Source: Halorubellus sp034808145 (GTDB taxonomy: Archaea; Halobacteriota; Halobacteria; Halobacteriales; Natrialbaceae). From it: 64,000 nt of DNA. Of this stretch, positions 41,012 through 49,747 are shown piece by piece (positions within the stretch are counted from its first letter, which is position 1; each line of letters starts with the position of its first letter). The translations under genes were made by a program, and so were the position numbers. Below the pieces are notes generated by a model that worked only from the letters and a program-made list of their open reading frames with translations, had not been told where the DNA came from and did no database searches. The stretch lies in assembly GCF_034808145.1 (NCBI RefSeq), contig NZ_JAXHGM010000001.1, positions 992,001-1,056,000 on the forward strand, read 5' to 3'.

Positions 41012-42958
41012 ATGACCGCGTCGCAGGGCGACCTCGCGAGCATGTCCCGGTTCATCTTCCGGGCACCGCGCTGGTACACCAGCTGGACGTTCGCCATCGT
41101 CGTCGGCGCACTCATCGGGTTCGGGGCGTTCGGCATCGACCCGGCCGGCTCGAACTTCGTCACGGACGCGGGACTCCTGGTCGCGCTCAACGACGCGTTC
41201 GAGGGCGTGTTCTTCATCGGCATCCCGACCATCCTCGCGAGCGCCGGGACGGCGTGGGTGGACCAGTGCCTCGGCGGGCAACTCAGCCACAATCGCGCCG
41301 CCCTCCTCGCACTCCTCTGCGAGGTCATCGTCGTCGGGTTCCTCGTCGTCGGCGGCGCCATCGCGCTCGCCTCCGAGACCCTCGGCGCCGGCTTCGTCTT
41401 CGACGTCCTCTTCCTCGGGCTGGCGAGCATCTTCGCGCTCCGGCTGTTCGTCATCACCGCCATCTCGCGGCATCGACCGCTCGTCGCCGCCATCCCCGCG
41501 AGCATCCAGACCGTCGCCGCCGCCGGCCTCCTGTTCGTGTACTCCGGGACGCTCTACTACCTCAGCACGCCCGACGGCGGGTTCCCCGAGCGGACGCTCG
41601 CGCAGTCGTTCCTCTTCCGCCCCGAGCACGCGCCCGTCGAACTCTCGTACGCGGTCGTCCCCGCGGACTTCGTCCTCCTCGCCGCGGTCTGTCTCCTCCA
41701 CGGCGTCGCCGTCGTCGGCTTCCTGTACGCCATCGACCGGCCGTGGCGGGCGAACATGGGCGTCTCCGTCCTCGACTTCGTCGCCGGCTTCATCGGGCAC
41801 ATCGCGGAAGGGTCCACCGAACTCGAGGACTTCTTCGAGCAGGTCGGCGAGGAGGCGGTCGTCCCCGTCACCGTCACGTCGTTCCGCCGCATGGACGGCA
41901 CCGAGAAGGCGCGCTGGGTGCTCCCGATGATACACCCGGGACCGATGGGCGAGATCGGTGGCGGGAACCTCCCCGAGCGCGTCGCGCGGGAATCCGACGG
42001 GCTCGCGTTCCCGCCGCACGCGACCGCCGGCCACGACTTCAACCTCGTCACGAGCCGCGAGGTCGACACCATCGTCGACCGCGCCGCCGACGCGTACGAC
42101 GCGATCGAGTACCAGCGCGACGCGACCGAGAGCGTCCGCGCGGTCGAGGGGAACGCGAAGATCCTCGGGCAGGCGTTCGACGACGGCGCGCTCCTCGTCT
42201 CCACGCACAGCCCGGAGTACGCCGACGACGTGGACTACGCCGTCGGGTTGTCGTGCGCGTCGGAGGCGCGCGCCGGCGGGTTCGAGAACGTCCTGCTCGT
42301 CGACGCGCACAACTGCAACAACGGCCTCCAGGGCGAGGACCTCGGGCACGTCACGCCTGGGAGCGAGCGGTCGTTCGACATGATGCAGGCGTCGAAGGGC
42401 GCCGCGGCGGCGCTCGCGGACGCCGACCAGCACCCGCTCCGTCTCGGCACCGCGTGGGACGAGACCGAGTGGGGGCCCCTCGACGGCATCGGTCCGCTCG
42501 GCGTCCGCGTCGCCGTCACCGAGGTCGACGACCAACTGACGGCGTACGTCCTCGTCGACGGGAACAACATGGAGCCCGGACTCCGCGAACGCATCCTGAA
42601 GGCGCTCGGCGACCGCGTCGAGGACGCCGAGGTGATGACGACGGACACCCACATCGTGAACCAGGTCGAGGCGTCGAACCAGGTCGGCGAATCCATCGAC
42701 CAGGACGCGCTCGTTCGCGTCATCCGGGGGCTCGTCGACGACGCCGTCGACGACCTCGAACCTGTCGAGGCCGGAATGGCAACCGAGCGCGCGACCGTCA
42801 CCGTCTTCGGGAACGACCGCACTGAGACCCTCGCCAGTCACGCGAACGTCATGGTGAGTCTCGGCGGCGCGCTCGCGCTCCTCGTCACCGCCGGCACCGT
42901 CGCCCTCAGCCTCCTCGTCTTCCTCGTCACCAGCGGGACGCTCGGCGCCATCCTCTGA
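41012..42958 (+). CDS. DUF2070 family membrane protein
   Basis: This 648-residue archaeal protein has about seven N-terminal membrane helices (residues 25-240), then a large soluble domain of about 350 residues, then two C-terminal hydrophobic segments. DUF2070 is archaea-specific with unknown function. The soluble part contains conserved-looking HPGPMGEIGGGNLPERVAR and LLVDAHNCNNGLQGEDLG stretches with His/Asp clusters that may bind metal. It is transcribed alone with a TATA-like region around 40977-40984. Confidence 0.9.
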   Translation: MTASQGDLASMSRFIFRAPRWYTSWTFAIVVGALIGFGAFGIDPAGSNFVTDAGLLVALNDAFEGVFFIGIPTILASAGTAWVDQCLGGQLSHNRAALLALLCEVIVVGFLVVGGAIALASETLGAGFVFDVLFLGLASIFALRLFVITAISRHRPLVAAIPASIQTVAAAGLLFVYSGTLYYLSTPDGGFPERTLAQSFLFRPEHAPVELSYAVVPADFVLLAAVCLLHGVAVVGFLYAIDRPWRANMGVSVLDFVAGFIGHIAEGSTELEDFFEQVGEEAVVPVTVTSFRRMDGTEKARWVLPMIHPGPMGEIGGGNLPERVARESDGLAFPPHATAGHDFNLVTSREVDTIVDRAADAYDAIEYQRDATESVRAVEGNAKILGQAFDDGALLVSTHSPEYADDVDYAVGLSCASEARAGGFENVLLVDAHNCNNGLQGEDLGHVTPGSERSFDMMQASKGAAAALADADQHPLRLGTAWDETEWGPLDGIGPLGVRVAVTEVDDQLTAYVLVDGNNMEPGLRERILKALGDRVEDAEVMTTDTHIVNQVEASNQVGESIDQDALVRVIRGLVDDAVDDLEPVEAGMATERATVTVFGNDRTETLASHANVMVSLGGALALLVTAGTVALSLLVFLVTSGTLGAIL

Positions 42959-42964
42959 CCGACG

Positions 42965-43168
42965 CTACCCGCCACCCGTCGCGTCCTCGTCGAGCAGCGA
43001 GACGGCCACCTGGTCCTTGACGCTGACGCCGACCGGGCTCGGGACCACTTTCGCCTCCACCATCACCCGGTTCGAGTTGCATCCGAACACGCCACCGGCG
43101 ACGCACCCCGCCGCCGCGACGCCAACGGTCGCGACGCTCGTCGAGGTCACGTCACGGCGAGAACGCAT
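42965..43168 (-). CDS. possible small lipoprotein
   Basis: This 67-residue frame starts MRSRRDVTSTS, has a short hydrophobic stretch VATVGVAAAGCVAGG with a possible lipobox (AAGC) and a second Cys, and continues as a soluble strand-rich tail. The RSRRD start could be a Tat-like signal. It is end to end with the DUF2070 gene. Composition is acceptable for a haloarchaeal protein, but it could be a chance open frame. Confidence 0.4.
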   Translation of the reverse strand: MRSRRDVTSTSVATVGVAAAGCVAGGVFGCNSNRVMVEAKVVPSPVGVSVKDQVAVSLLDEDATGGG

Positions 43169-43272
43169 CGGTCGCACGTCCGACACCACCAGTGAACACT
43201 TTCGAGGCCCGCTACCGGTCGCGGACCCGCGCCTATCCGGTTCGAAACGAGTGCGAGAGCGGCCGACGGCGA

Positions 43273-43524
43273 CTACTGCTCGTCGTCCGCGTCCTCGAAC
43301 AGGTCGTCGACAGCGCTCCGCGCGGCGAGCGTCGCGTCCTCCGCGACGGTCTCCTCGTCGACGTCGCTCTCGGGCGCGTGAATCCACACGTCGACCTCGA
43401 GCACGCCGTCCTCGAACGTCACCTGGACGTCGAAGTCCTGGACTGCCGAGCGCTTGAACCGGGAGAAAACCAGTCCCTCCGCCGCTTCCGCGGCCGCCTG
43501 CACGACCTCCTCGTCGCTGGGCAT
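43273..43524 (-). CDS. DUF3194 family protein
   Basis: This 83-residue protein with conserved EEVVQAAAEAAEGLVFSRF start and VQVTFEDGVLEVDVWIHAP strands matches the archaeal DUF3194 family, which typically neighbours prefoldin beta. It starts 4 bases after the pfdB stop and is surely co-transcribed. Function is unknown; the linkage suggests a role in chaperone or translation-related processes. Confidence 0.85.
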   Translation of the reverse strand: MPSDEEVVQAAAEAAEGLVFSRFKRSAVQDFDVQVTFEDGVLEVDVWIHAPESDVDEETVAEDATLAARSAVDDLFEDADDEQ

Positions 43525-43528
43525 GCGC

Positions 43529-43912
43529 TTACGCGCCGCCAGCGCCGCCCATCGGGCCGCCGCCGCCGGCGCCACCGAGCATCTCCTGCAGCTCGCTCTG
43601 GAGCTCCTCGAACTGCGTCTGGACGCGCTCCTCCTGCTTCTCGAGGGTCTCGACGCGGATCTCGAGACTGGAGACCTTCTCGTCGAGCGAGTCGGCGGCG
43701 TCGTCGTACTCGGTCTGGACGAGGAGCTCGCCGACCTCGCGGTACATCGTCGTGTCCTCGTCGATGTCGTCGAGCTCGTCGAGCGCGGTCTGTGCCTCGG
43801 TGAGCGAGGACTCCGCCTGCTGCTTCTGGCGGGCGACCTGCTCGGCTGTCTCCTGAAGGTCCTGCAGTTCCTCAATCTTCTCCTGTGCCTCGGGCGGCAG
43901 ATTGCCTTGCAT
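43529..43912 (-). CDS. pfdB: prefoldin subunit beta
   Basis: This 127-residue coiled-coil chaperone subunit begins MQGNLPPEAQEKIEELQDLQ and has two long helices with a beta hairpin between (near EDTTMYREVGELLVQ). Prefoldin, a jellyfish-shaped hexamer of two alpha and four beta subunits, passes unfolded proteins to the thermosome. The C-terminal Gly/Ala-rich tail (LGGAGGGGPMGGAGGA) is typical of haloarchaeal forms. It belongs to the DUF3194-pfdB part of a conserved archaeal cluster. Confidence 0.95.
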   Translation of the reverse strand: MQGNLPPEAQEKIEELQDLQETAEQVARQKQQAESSLTEAQTALDELDDIDEDTTMYREVGELLVQTEYDDAADSLDEKVSSLEIRVETLEKQEERVQTQFEELQSELQEMLGGAGGGGPMGGAGGA

Positions 43913-43934
43913 ACCCAGAGGCAGTACGTCCGGA

Positions 43935-43943
43935 TTGAAAAAC
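43935..43943 (-). promoter_or_regulatory. TATA box of pfdB
   Basis: Plus-strand TTGAAAAAC, reading GTTTTTCAA on the gene strand, centred 27 bases before the ATG at 43912. It shows pfdB has its own promoter rather than depending on the upstream membrane gene. The rest of the 215-base gap up to 44127 holds nothing else that I recognise. Confidence 0.6.
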
Positions 43944-44127
43944 CCCCGCTTTCGAGCTTCGGAGGTGGTCGACGCCGAATCCGGCGCTTCCAGGCACGAG
44001 ACGGCTACGAACGTCCGAATCGGGAACCGACGTCGTTCGGGGTCGGTGGTGGAATCGGTCAGCCGCTCCGAGCCGACAGTCGTGCGAGGCGGCCAGCGCT
44101 CTCCGCATCGACCGATGGTCGAGACAC

Positions 44128-45027
44128 TCAGGGTGCGTCGTCCGGGTCGGTGCGCGTCGTGGGGTCGGGTCGGTCGTCGAACGTCGGGCCCGTTCGCTCG
44201 ACGAGGTGCCGGTAGGCGTGCGTGGCGATGGCGATACGGAAGACGGCCGCGACGGCGCCCGCGAGGGCGGCGACGGCGAATCCGCCGGGGCGCTCGGCGA
44301 CGGCCGCGGCGAGCGACCCGGTCCCCGTCGGGAGCGGGAGCGCGACGACGGTCGGGAGCGAGAACGCGAGCGTGACCGCGAGCACGCCGACGGCGACGAG
44401 GACGAGCGGGGTCCGGTTCCCGGCGGCGAGCGACCACGACCGCGTGAACGCCTCGACCGGGCCGTCTTCGTCGAGCGTCACCGCGTACGACGCGAAGTAC
44501 ACGCCGACGAGCACGTAACAGAACGGGACGAGGCCGACGAGCGCGAGGAACTCCGAGACCAGCGACGGCAGGAACAGCGTCGGTATCGCGGTGGCGGCGA
44601 GCACGAGCGCGGTGAGGACCGCGACGACGACGCGGTTCGCGAACACCGGCAGGAACCGTCGCGCGAAGTGCTCGACGGAGAGGTCGTCCGCGTCGTCGTC
44701 GGCGAACGCGCGGATGGCGCCGATGCGGGTCGCTTCGCCCGCGACGACGGAGGCGACGAACACCCAGACGGCGTCCGCGACCGACACGTCCGCGGCCCAC
44801 GCCAGCTGTTCGCGCAACCGGTCGAACTCCGCCTGGACGTCCGCCGGCACCGTCCCCTGCTGTCGCGCCGCAGCCAGTACCGACTCGGCGAGCGCCAACC
44901 CCAGCGAGTCCACCGCCACGGACGCGAGCGAGCCGACGACCACGAACAGCGCGCCGAGCACGAGCGCCTTCCGCGAGAGGAACGCGTCGATACCGTCCTG
45001 GAACACCACCCGCGGCTCGATCGACAT
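44128..45027 (-). CDS. polytopic membrane protein (possibly DUF7847-like)
   Basis: This 299-residue protein has about six hydrophobic segments. It starts with MSIEPRVVFQDGIDAF and contains DEDGPVEAFTRSWSLAAGNR, a pattern shared with the DUF7847/GDPD-membrane-domain type proteins of archaea and bacteria in which a cytoplasmic loop with SWSL recurs. Function is unknown. It separates pcc1 from pfdB in a cluster otherwise devoted to translation and chaperones. ATG at 45027 is chosen because upstream in-frame sequence is Arg/Ser-rich. Confidence 0.72.
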   Translation of the reverse strand: MSIEPRVVFQDGIDAFLSRKALVLGALFVVVGSLASVAVDSLGLALAESVLAAARQQGTVPADVQAEFDRLREQLAWAADVSVADAVWVFVASVVAGEATRIGAIRAFADDDADDLSVEHFARRFLPVFANRVVVAVLTALVLAATAIPTLFLPSLVSEFLALVGLVPFCYVLVGVYFASYAVTLDEDGPVEAFTRSWSLAAGNRTPLVLVAVGVLAVTLAFSLPTVVALPLPTGTGSLAAAVAERPGGFAVAALAGAVAAVFRIAIATHAYRHLVERTGPTFDDRPDPTTRTDPDDAP

Positions 45028-45091
45028 ACCTCGAACGGCACGACCCGCCACGGAAAACCCGTCGCTTTCGCGGGACGCCTCGAAGCAGCCG

Positions 45092-45343
45092 TCAGGCGAG
45101 CGCGGCCGTCCGCTCGGCGACCATCGCGAGCCGCAACCACGTGTTCGTCGCCGCACGGAGCGCGGTCATGTCACGCGCTTCGACCGTGAACGCGACCGTC
45201 CGCCCGTCCCGGGAGACGGCCGTCTCGGAGCGCTCGTCGTCGATCTCGCCGACCTCGCGTCCGACGCTGCGCTCGACGAGTCGAGCCAGGGACTCGTCGT
45301 CGTAGGAGAGTTCGAGAACGGTCTCGTGAGGGAACGCGGTCAT
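45092..45343 (-). CDS. pcc1: KEOPS complex subunit Pcc1
   Basis: This 83-residue protein contains the Pcc1 hallmark TVAFTVEARDMTALRAATNTWLRLAMVAE. Pcc1 dimerises the KEOPS complex, which makes the t6A37 modification on ANN-decoding tRNAs. The gene follows rpoP and rpl37ae on the same strand with a 31-base gap, the typical archaeal order. Confidence 0.9.
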   Translation of the reverse strand: MTAFPHETVLELSYDDESLARLVERSVGREVGEIDDERSETAVSRDGRTVAFTVEARDMTALRAATNTWLRLAMVAERTAALA

Positions 45344-45374
45344 CGCCCGTCGCTGGCCGCCGCGACCATCCGCG

Positions 45375-45509
45375 TTACTGGACGGGGACGGTCTTGACGT
45401 CCTGACTGCGTTCCTTCAGCAGCACGCGGTGCCCGCAGTACGGACAGCGCACGCCACCGTAGCCGTCGAGCGACACGTCGCGCTTGCACCGCGAGCACTT
45501 GTAGCTCAT
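45375..45509 (-). CDS. rpoP: DNA-directed RNA polymerase subunit P (Rpo12)
   Basis: This 44-residue zinc protein (MSYKCSRCKRDVSLDGYGGVRC...) has a CxxC pair at the start and CPYCGHR in the middle, together binding one zinc. Rpo12 bridges subunits D and B of archaeal RNA polymerase. Its ATG overlaps the rpl37ae stop by 4 bases. Confidence 0.93.
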   Translation of the reverse strand: MSYKCSRCKRDVSLDGYGGVRCPYCGHRVLLKERSQDVKTVPVQ

Positions 45510-45784
45510 TCGCCCTGCTCCTCGAGCGCGGCGCGGATGGAGCGACGGACGCCCTTCCCGCCGGGCGTCTCGGGGCTGTACGTGCCGCCGGCGAACTTGT
45601 GCCCGCAGCGCTGGCACTGCCAGATGCCGGTGCCCTGCCGGTCGACGGCGTCGGTGCCGCAGTCCGGGCAGGCGTGGTCGTCGTTCATGTCCGCTTCGAT
45701 CTCCATGACGCGGCGGCGGGCCACGCGCCCGTACCGGGCGCCGAATCGGCCCGCACTACCGGTGCGTCCCTGTTTCTTGGCCAT
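45506..45784 (-). CDS. rpl37ae: 50S ribosomal protein L37Ae (eL43)
   Basis: This 92-residue protein has the family start KKQGRTGSAGRFGARYGRVARRRV and a C-terminal zinc ribbon with CPDCGTDAVDRQGTGIWQCQRCGHKF. It binds 23S rRNA in the large subunit. It leads the rpl37ae-rpoP-pcc1 operon. A TATA-like TTAAAC at 45813-45818 is about 31 bases before its ATG. Confidence 0.95.
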   Translation of the reverse strand: MAKKQGRTGSAGRFGARYGRVARRRVMEIEADMNDDHACPDCGTDAVDRQGTGIWQCQRCGHKFAGGTYSPETPGGKGVRRSIRAALEEQGE

Positions 45785-45969
45785 GTTACTCGCTGATACC
45801 GCTACGGCACAGTTAAACCTGTTGAGTCGAACCGGCGACGACCGGCGTGGGAACCGCCCGCAAGCGCCGAACTGCTGTCGGTCGCTGCGTCCGATGGCGA
45901 CCGATAGGCGCGTCGCCTGCGGCGCCGGCGGCGGCGGGTTGGCGCATCGGTTGCGGTGCCCGGTGGCGG

Positions 45970-46176
45970 TCACGCCTCGATGGCGTTCGCGGTGAGGACC
46001 TCGTAGCAGATGAGGGCGAGGGCGCCGACGAGCGCGACGGCGAACAGGGGGAGGGTCGCGAGGGCGTCGGCGGCCCGGCCGCCGGACTCGGCGACGGCGG
46101 CGGTCGCGCGGTCCGCGAACAGGCCCGTGACGACGATGCCGGGGATGGCCGCGAGCACGATGTCTGCTCGACGCAT
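45970..46176 (-). CDS. small two-helix membrane protein under a shared AT-rich element
   Basis: This 68-residue protein starts MRRADIVLAAIPGIVVTGLF and has two hydrophobic segments (about residues 6-24 and 42-62), so it forms a membrane hairpin. I do not recognise the family with confidence; similar small proteins are found in haloarchaea. Its promoter carries a 19-base AT-rich element also found at the PAPS-reductase-family gene at 55.6 kb. It follows the zinc-ribbon gene on the same strand at 83 bases but has its own promoter. Confidence 0.7.
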   Translation of the reverse strand: MRRADIVLAAIPGIVVTGLFADRATAAVAESGGRAADALATLPLFAVALVGALALICYEVLTANAIEA

Positions 46177-46180
46177 CACG

Positions 46181-46199
46181 TCTAATTAGATGTAATTAC
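46181..46199 (-). promoter_or_regulatory. AT-rich 19-base element, first copy
   Basis: TCTAATTAGATGTAATTAC (plus strand) lies 5-23 bases upstream of the ATG at 46176, just inside a TATA-like region (CCTTTGAAGG). It matches the element at 55654-55672 in 17 of 19 positions. The left half, TCTAATTAGA, is a perfect palindrome. Confidence 0.65.
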
Positions 46200-46259
46200 C
46201 CTTCAAAGGTCTTGTGGACGACACGAATCGTGCAGGCGGTCGCCCGCGCCAAATCGACG

Positions 46260-46979
46260 TCAACGCAGCTCTTCGTCGTCGAGCGCGGCGTTCAGGTCGT
46301 CGCGCACGCGCTCGCCGGTGTCGCGGTCGCCCGCGGTCGTGACGATGCGGTTCTCCTGGACGCTCGAACCGTCCCGCACCAGCAGGCGGACGTTCCCGTG
46401 CTCGTCCGCGCGCGTCACCTTCGCGGTGATGCTCGCTTGGGACCCCCGGCCGCTCGCGTCGATGGGGCCGGGGATGACCTTCTTCACGTGCGGGTACGCG
46501 GCGACCGTCTGGATGGCGCGCATCCCCGTGCGGCCGCCGACGAGCGTCGAGTGCGACCCGCCGATCTTCTCCAGGGGTGCCGCGTCCACCGTCTCCAGCG
46601 CCGTCTCGCCGCGACTCCCGATGGCGGCTTCGACGGGGTCGTCGCCGTCGACGCGGAAGAACTCGAAGTGACTCTGCGCGCGCACCGACTGGATGACGTC
46701 GCGGTCGCCCGCCGCGTACACCGCCTCCGGGCGCTTGCGCCGTATCTCGTCGGCGACCCGACCCGCGAAGTTCCGCAACTCGACGACGCCCGTCTCCGCA
46801 CCGTCCTCGGGCGTCGTCGTCACCGTCGTCCGCCCCACGACCGCCTCCTCGTCGAGCATCACGACCTCCGCGCGGTCACGCGCCGCGTCGAGGACGACGC
46901 CGTCCGCGTTCGCGGTCCGGCACTCGAGACAGAAGTCTCCGGGCTTCTCGAGCTCCATACCGCACCGCGAGCATCGCAT
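46260..46979 (-). CDS. zinc-ribbon protein, predicted metal-binding (possibly DUF2103)
   Basis: This 239-residue protein starts with a zinc ribbon (CSRC...CLEC, residues 3-20) and then has an alpha/beta body with conserved-looking blocks KIGGSHSTLVGGRTGMRAIQTVA and HVKKVIPGPIDASGRG. The arrangement resembles archaeal predicted metal-binding proteins (DUF2103); the assignment is tentative. KVTRADEHGNVRLLVRDGSSVQENRIVTT could be a TRAM- or OB-like domain. Function unknown, possibly RNA-binding. Confidence 0.7.
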   Translation of the reverse strand: MRCSRCGMELEKPGDFCLECRTANADGVVLDAARDRAEVVMLDEEAVVGRTTVTTTPEDGAETGVVELRNFAGRVADEIRRKRPEAVYAAGDRDVIQSVRAQSHFEFFRVDGDDPVEAAIGSRGETALETVDAAPLEKIGGSHSTLVGGRTGMRAIQTVAAYPHVKKVIPGPIDASGRGSQASITAKVTRADEHGNVRLLVRDGSSVQENRIVTTAGDRDTGERVRDDLNAALDDEELR

Positions 46980-47051
46980 GCGTCGAACTTGGGCGCTCCC
47001 ACGGAAAAGGGGTGCGTTCCGGTCGGTCGGCGACCGACCCCGGGGTCCCGG

Positions 47052-48356
47052 TCAGTCGTCGAGTCGCGCGAGCAACGCCATCACGTACACGGTGCGGAGC
47101 ATCGTCGCGCTCGCGCCGCGGTCGAACACGAGCTCGTCGGTCTCGAGGACGTGCTCCAGGACGTCGCCGGAGGCGTGTTCGGGGGCGGCGGCAATCCCGG
47201 CGTCGTGCTCGGCGACCCACTGCATGACCCGGAGGTCGCTCTTCGAGTCTCCCATGACGAGCGAGAACGGGTCCGCGACGTCGAGGACGTCGAGCGCGGC
47301 CTCGACGCCGACGACCTTGTTCAGTTCGAGACTCCCGATCTCGGCGGCGTCGGCCTCGTAGTACGCAACGTCGATGCGTTCGAAGACCGCCACGACGGCG
47401 TCGGGGACGTCGTCGACGTCGATGTCCGGGAACCCGCCGACGGTCTCGAGGACGCTCCGTATCTCGGGGTCCGCGGCCGCGTAGAACCGGCGTGCCCACG
47501 CCGCGGCGGGCGCGAGGTCGTCTGCGTCCGCGGTCCAGTTCTCGTAGGACTCGACGTCGTCCTCGGGGGTCGGGTGGCCGTCGACGACGTCCGCGACGAC
47601 GTCGCCGAGGAGGTCGAGCTCGTACACGAGCGCGTCGTCGATGACCTCGCGAGCGCGCTTGCTCCCCGTCTCGAAGTTCGGCTTGAGCGTGACGTTGAAC
47701 TCGTTCCCCTGGAGGTGCGTGCCCCGCCGCAGGTGGTCGGGCGCTTCGGAGAGGACCCGCGAGCGCACGTCGTCGAACACCGCACGGATGTCGTCGCCGA
47801 GGTCCTCGTAGAGGAGTTGCTTGGTGTCCGCGCCGTGCCCGGGCGTGAACACGCCCGTCCCGGCCTCGTAGACCACGGAGAGGTCGCCCGAGTGCACGAG
47901 TTCGCTCCCGAGCCCCTGCGTGATGAAGCCCTTCACGTTCTCGAGGGTCTGGCCCGTGCAGATGACGATGGGGATGCCGGCCTCGTGGAACTCCGTCAGG
48001 ACGTGCAGGGTGTCGCGCGGGATCTCGTTGTCCGTGTTCCCCGCGGACCGCAGGGTCTCGTCGACGTCGAGGACGAGGACGTTCGGCGCGCGGTCGTACC
48101 GACGCAGGAGGTCGAGGGCGGTGAACGCCTGGTCGCGGCTGGCGACGGACGCGACCTCGGCGAACGTCTCACCGGCACTGAAGCGCTCGCGGACCTCGGC
48201 CTTCCGGCGGTCGAGTTCGTCGTTCGCGGTCTGCCAGTGGTCGAGTGCGACGCGGGAGTCGACGGCGGGGAAGACGTCGACGAACTCCTGGTAGTCCCGG
48301 AGCGTCCCGGTCTCGAACTCCTCGTAGAGGGCGTACAGTTCGTCGTACAGTTCCAT
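47052..48356 (-). CDS. HAD superfamily phosphatase
   Basis: This 434-residue protein contains the HAD catalytic motifs: VLVLDVDETLR (nucleophile Asp, about residue 96), motif II in VICTGQT, and motif IV MGDSKSDLRVM (near residue 375). The N-terminal 85 residues are helical and unlike other HAD proteins; the cap lies between motifs II and IV, so this is a type IIB-like enzyme as in sugar phosphatases. Substrate is not readable from the sequence. It is divergent from glucose dehydrogenase, so a sugar-phosphate role is tempting but unproven. Confidence 0.82.
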   Translation of the reverse strand: MELYDELYALYEEFETGTLRDYQEFVDVFPAVDSRVALDHWQTANDELDRRKAEVRERFSAGETFAEVASVASRDQAFTALDLLRRYDRAPNVLVLDVDETLRSAGNTDNEIPRDTLHVLTEFHEAGIPIVICTGQTLENVKGFITQGLGSELVHSGDLSVVYEAGTGVFTPGHGADTKQLLYEDLGDDIRAVFDDVRSRVLSEAPDHLRRGTHLQGNEFNVTLKPNFETGSKRAREVIDDALVYELDLLGDVVADVVDGHPTPEDDVESYENWTADADDLAPAAAWARRFYAAADPEIRSVLETVGGFPDIDVDDVPDAVVAVFERIDVAYYEADAAEIGSLELNKVVGVEAALDVLDVADPFSLVMGDSKSDLRVMQWVAEHDAGIAAAPEHASGDVLEHVLETDELVFDRGASATMLRTVYVMALLARLDD

Positions 48357-48679
48357 ACCGGAAGCGCGCCCGCCGTCGGGTTAAGCGTGGCCCCGACCCC
48401 GTCCGTGACGGTAAGCGTATCACCGACGCAGCATCCGTGCCGAGACGGCCGACCGTCGACTGCGGCGATGCTGGGTGTCCGTGGGAGAGTCCGGGGAGTG
48501 GCGTCCCCGGAGAGAGGGGAGAGTTGCGGTGGGTGGTGGCTGGCACGGAATCTTGCTGGGCCTGCCGAGCGGACTGTGGCACGGGTTCGCTCGGCGTCGA
48601 CAGGTGGACACCCACCGGCGTTCACAACTTTACTCGGGGGAGAATAAATCTTTTGACGGTGGGCTGCATTGGGAACGGT
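48357..48679. other. 323-base divergent intergenic region upstream of gdh
   Basis: No gene is supported. It carries the gdh promoter: GAATAAAT at 48642-48649, about 34 bases before the ATG. Given that GfcR is known to activate glucose-catabolism genes in Haloferax volcanii, a GfcR site is expected upstream of the TATA box, in or near ACAACTTTACTCGGGGG, but I cannot identify it. Confidence 0.5.
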
Positions 48680-49747
48680 ATGCACGCAATCGCAGTTCGC
48701 CGCGGCGAGGACGAGCCCGTCGTCCTCGAGAAACCACGGCCCGAACCAGGACCCGGCGAGGCCCTGGTCCGAACGCTCCGCGTCGGCATCGACGGTACCG
48801 ACCACGAGGTCATCGAGGGAAGTCACGGCGGGTTCCCCGAGGGCGAGGACCACCTCGTCCTCGGCCACGAGGCGGTCGGCGTCGTCGAGGACCCGAACGG
48901 CACCGACCTGGAGAGCGGCGACGTCGTCGTCCCGACCGTCCGCCGACGTCCGAACGGGGAGAACGAGTACTTCGCACGCGGCGAACCCGACTACGCCCCC
49001 GACGGCCAGTACGTCGAACGCGGCATCGTCGGCGCGCACGGCTTCATGAGCGAGTACTTCACGAGCCCCGCCGAGTACCTCGTCGAGATCCCCGACGAAC
49101 TCGTCGACCTCGGGTTCCTCGTCGAACCCGCGAGCATCAGCGAGAAGGCGTTCGACCTCGCGTTCGCCTCCCGCTCGGCGTTCGACTGGCAGCCAGATAC
49201 CGCCGCCGTCCTCGGCAACGGGAGTCTCGGGCTCCTCACGCTCGCGATGCTCGACGCGAGCGACCGCTTCGACCGCCTCTACTGTCTCGGTCGCCGCGAC
49301 CGCCCGGACCCCACCATCGACCTCATCGACGACCTCGGCGGGACGTACGTCGACTCGCGCGAGACGCCCGTCGACGAGATACCCGACGCGCACGAACCCC
49401 TCGACTTCGTGTACGAGGCCACGGGGTTCGCGAAGCACGCGTTCCAGACCGTCGACGCGCTCGCGCCGAACGGCGTCGGCGCCCTCCTCGGCGTCCCCGG
49501 CGACTGGGAGTTCGAGGTCGACGGCGGTCGGGTGCATCGCGAACTCGTCCTCCACAACAAGGCGCTCGTCGGGAGCGTCAACTCCGGCGTCAGCGACTTC
49601 GAGGCCGGCGTCGACAGCCTCCTCTCCCTCGACGACGCGTTCCTCGACGACCTCGTCACCGGCGTGTACGGCCTCGACGAACTCGACGCGGCGTTCGCCA
49701 CCGACGACAGCACTATAAAAACGGCCGTCGAATTCGGGCGTAGATGA
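48680..49747 (+). CDS. gdh: glucose 1-dehydrogenase
   Basis: This 355-residue medium-chain dehydrogenase has a zinc/catalytic region with VLGHEAVGVVEDP, a PDGQYVERGIVGAHGFMSEYF block typical of haloarchaeal glucose dehydrogenase, and a nucleotide-binding motif VLGNGSLGLL (about residue 175). It oxidises glucose to gluconolactone, the first step of the semiphosphorylative Entner-Doudoroff pathway. Its stop overlaps the gfcR start by 4 bases (ATGA). The same pair is adjacent in Haloferax volcanii. Confidence 0.93.
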   Translation: MHAIAVRRGEDEPVVLEKPRPEPGPGEALVRTLRVGIDGTDHEVIEGSHGGFPEGEDHLVLGHEAVGVVEDPNGTDLESGDVVVPTVRRRPNGENEYFARGEPDYAPDGQYVERGIVGAHGFMSEYFTSPAEYLVEIPDELVDLGFLVEPASISEKAFDLAFASRSAFDWQPDTAAVLGNGSLGLLTLAMLDASDRFDRLYCLGRRDRPDPTIDLIDDLGGTYVDSRETPVDEIPDAHEPLDFVYEATGFAKHAFQTVDALAPNGVGALLGVPGDWEFEVDGGRVHRELVLHNKALVGSVNSGVSDFEAGVDSLLSLDDAFLDDLVTGVYGLDELDAAFATDDSTIKTAVEFGRR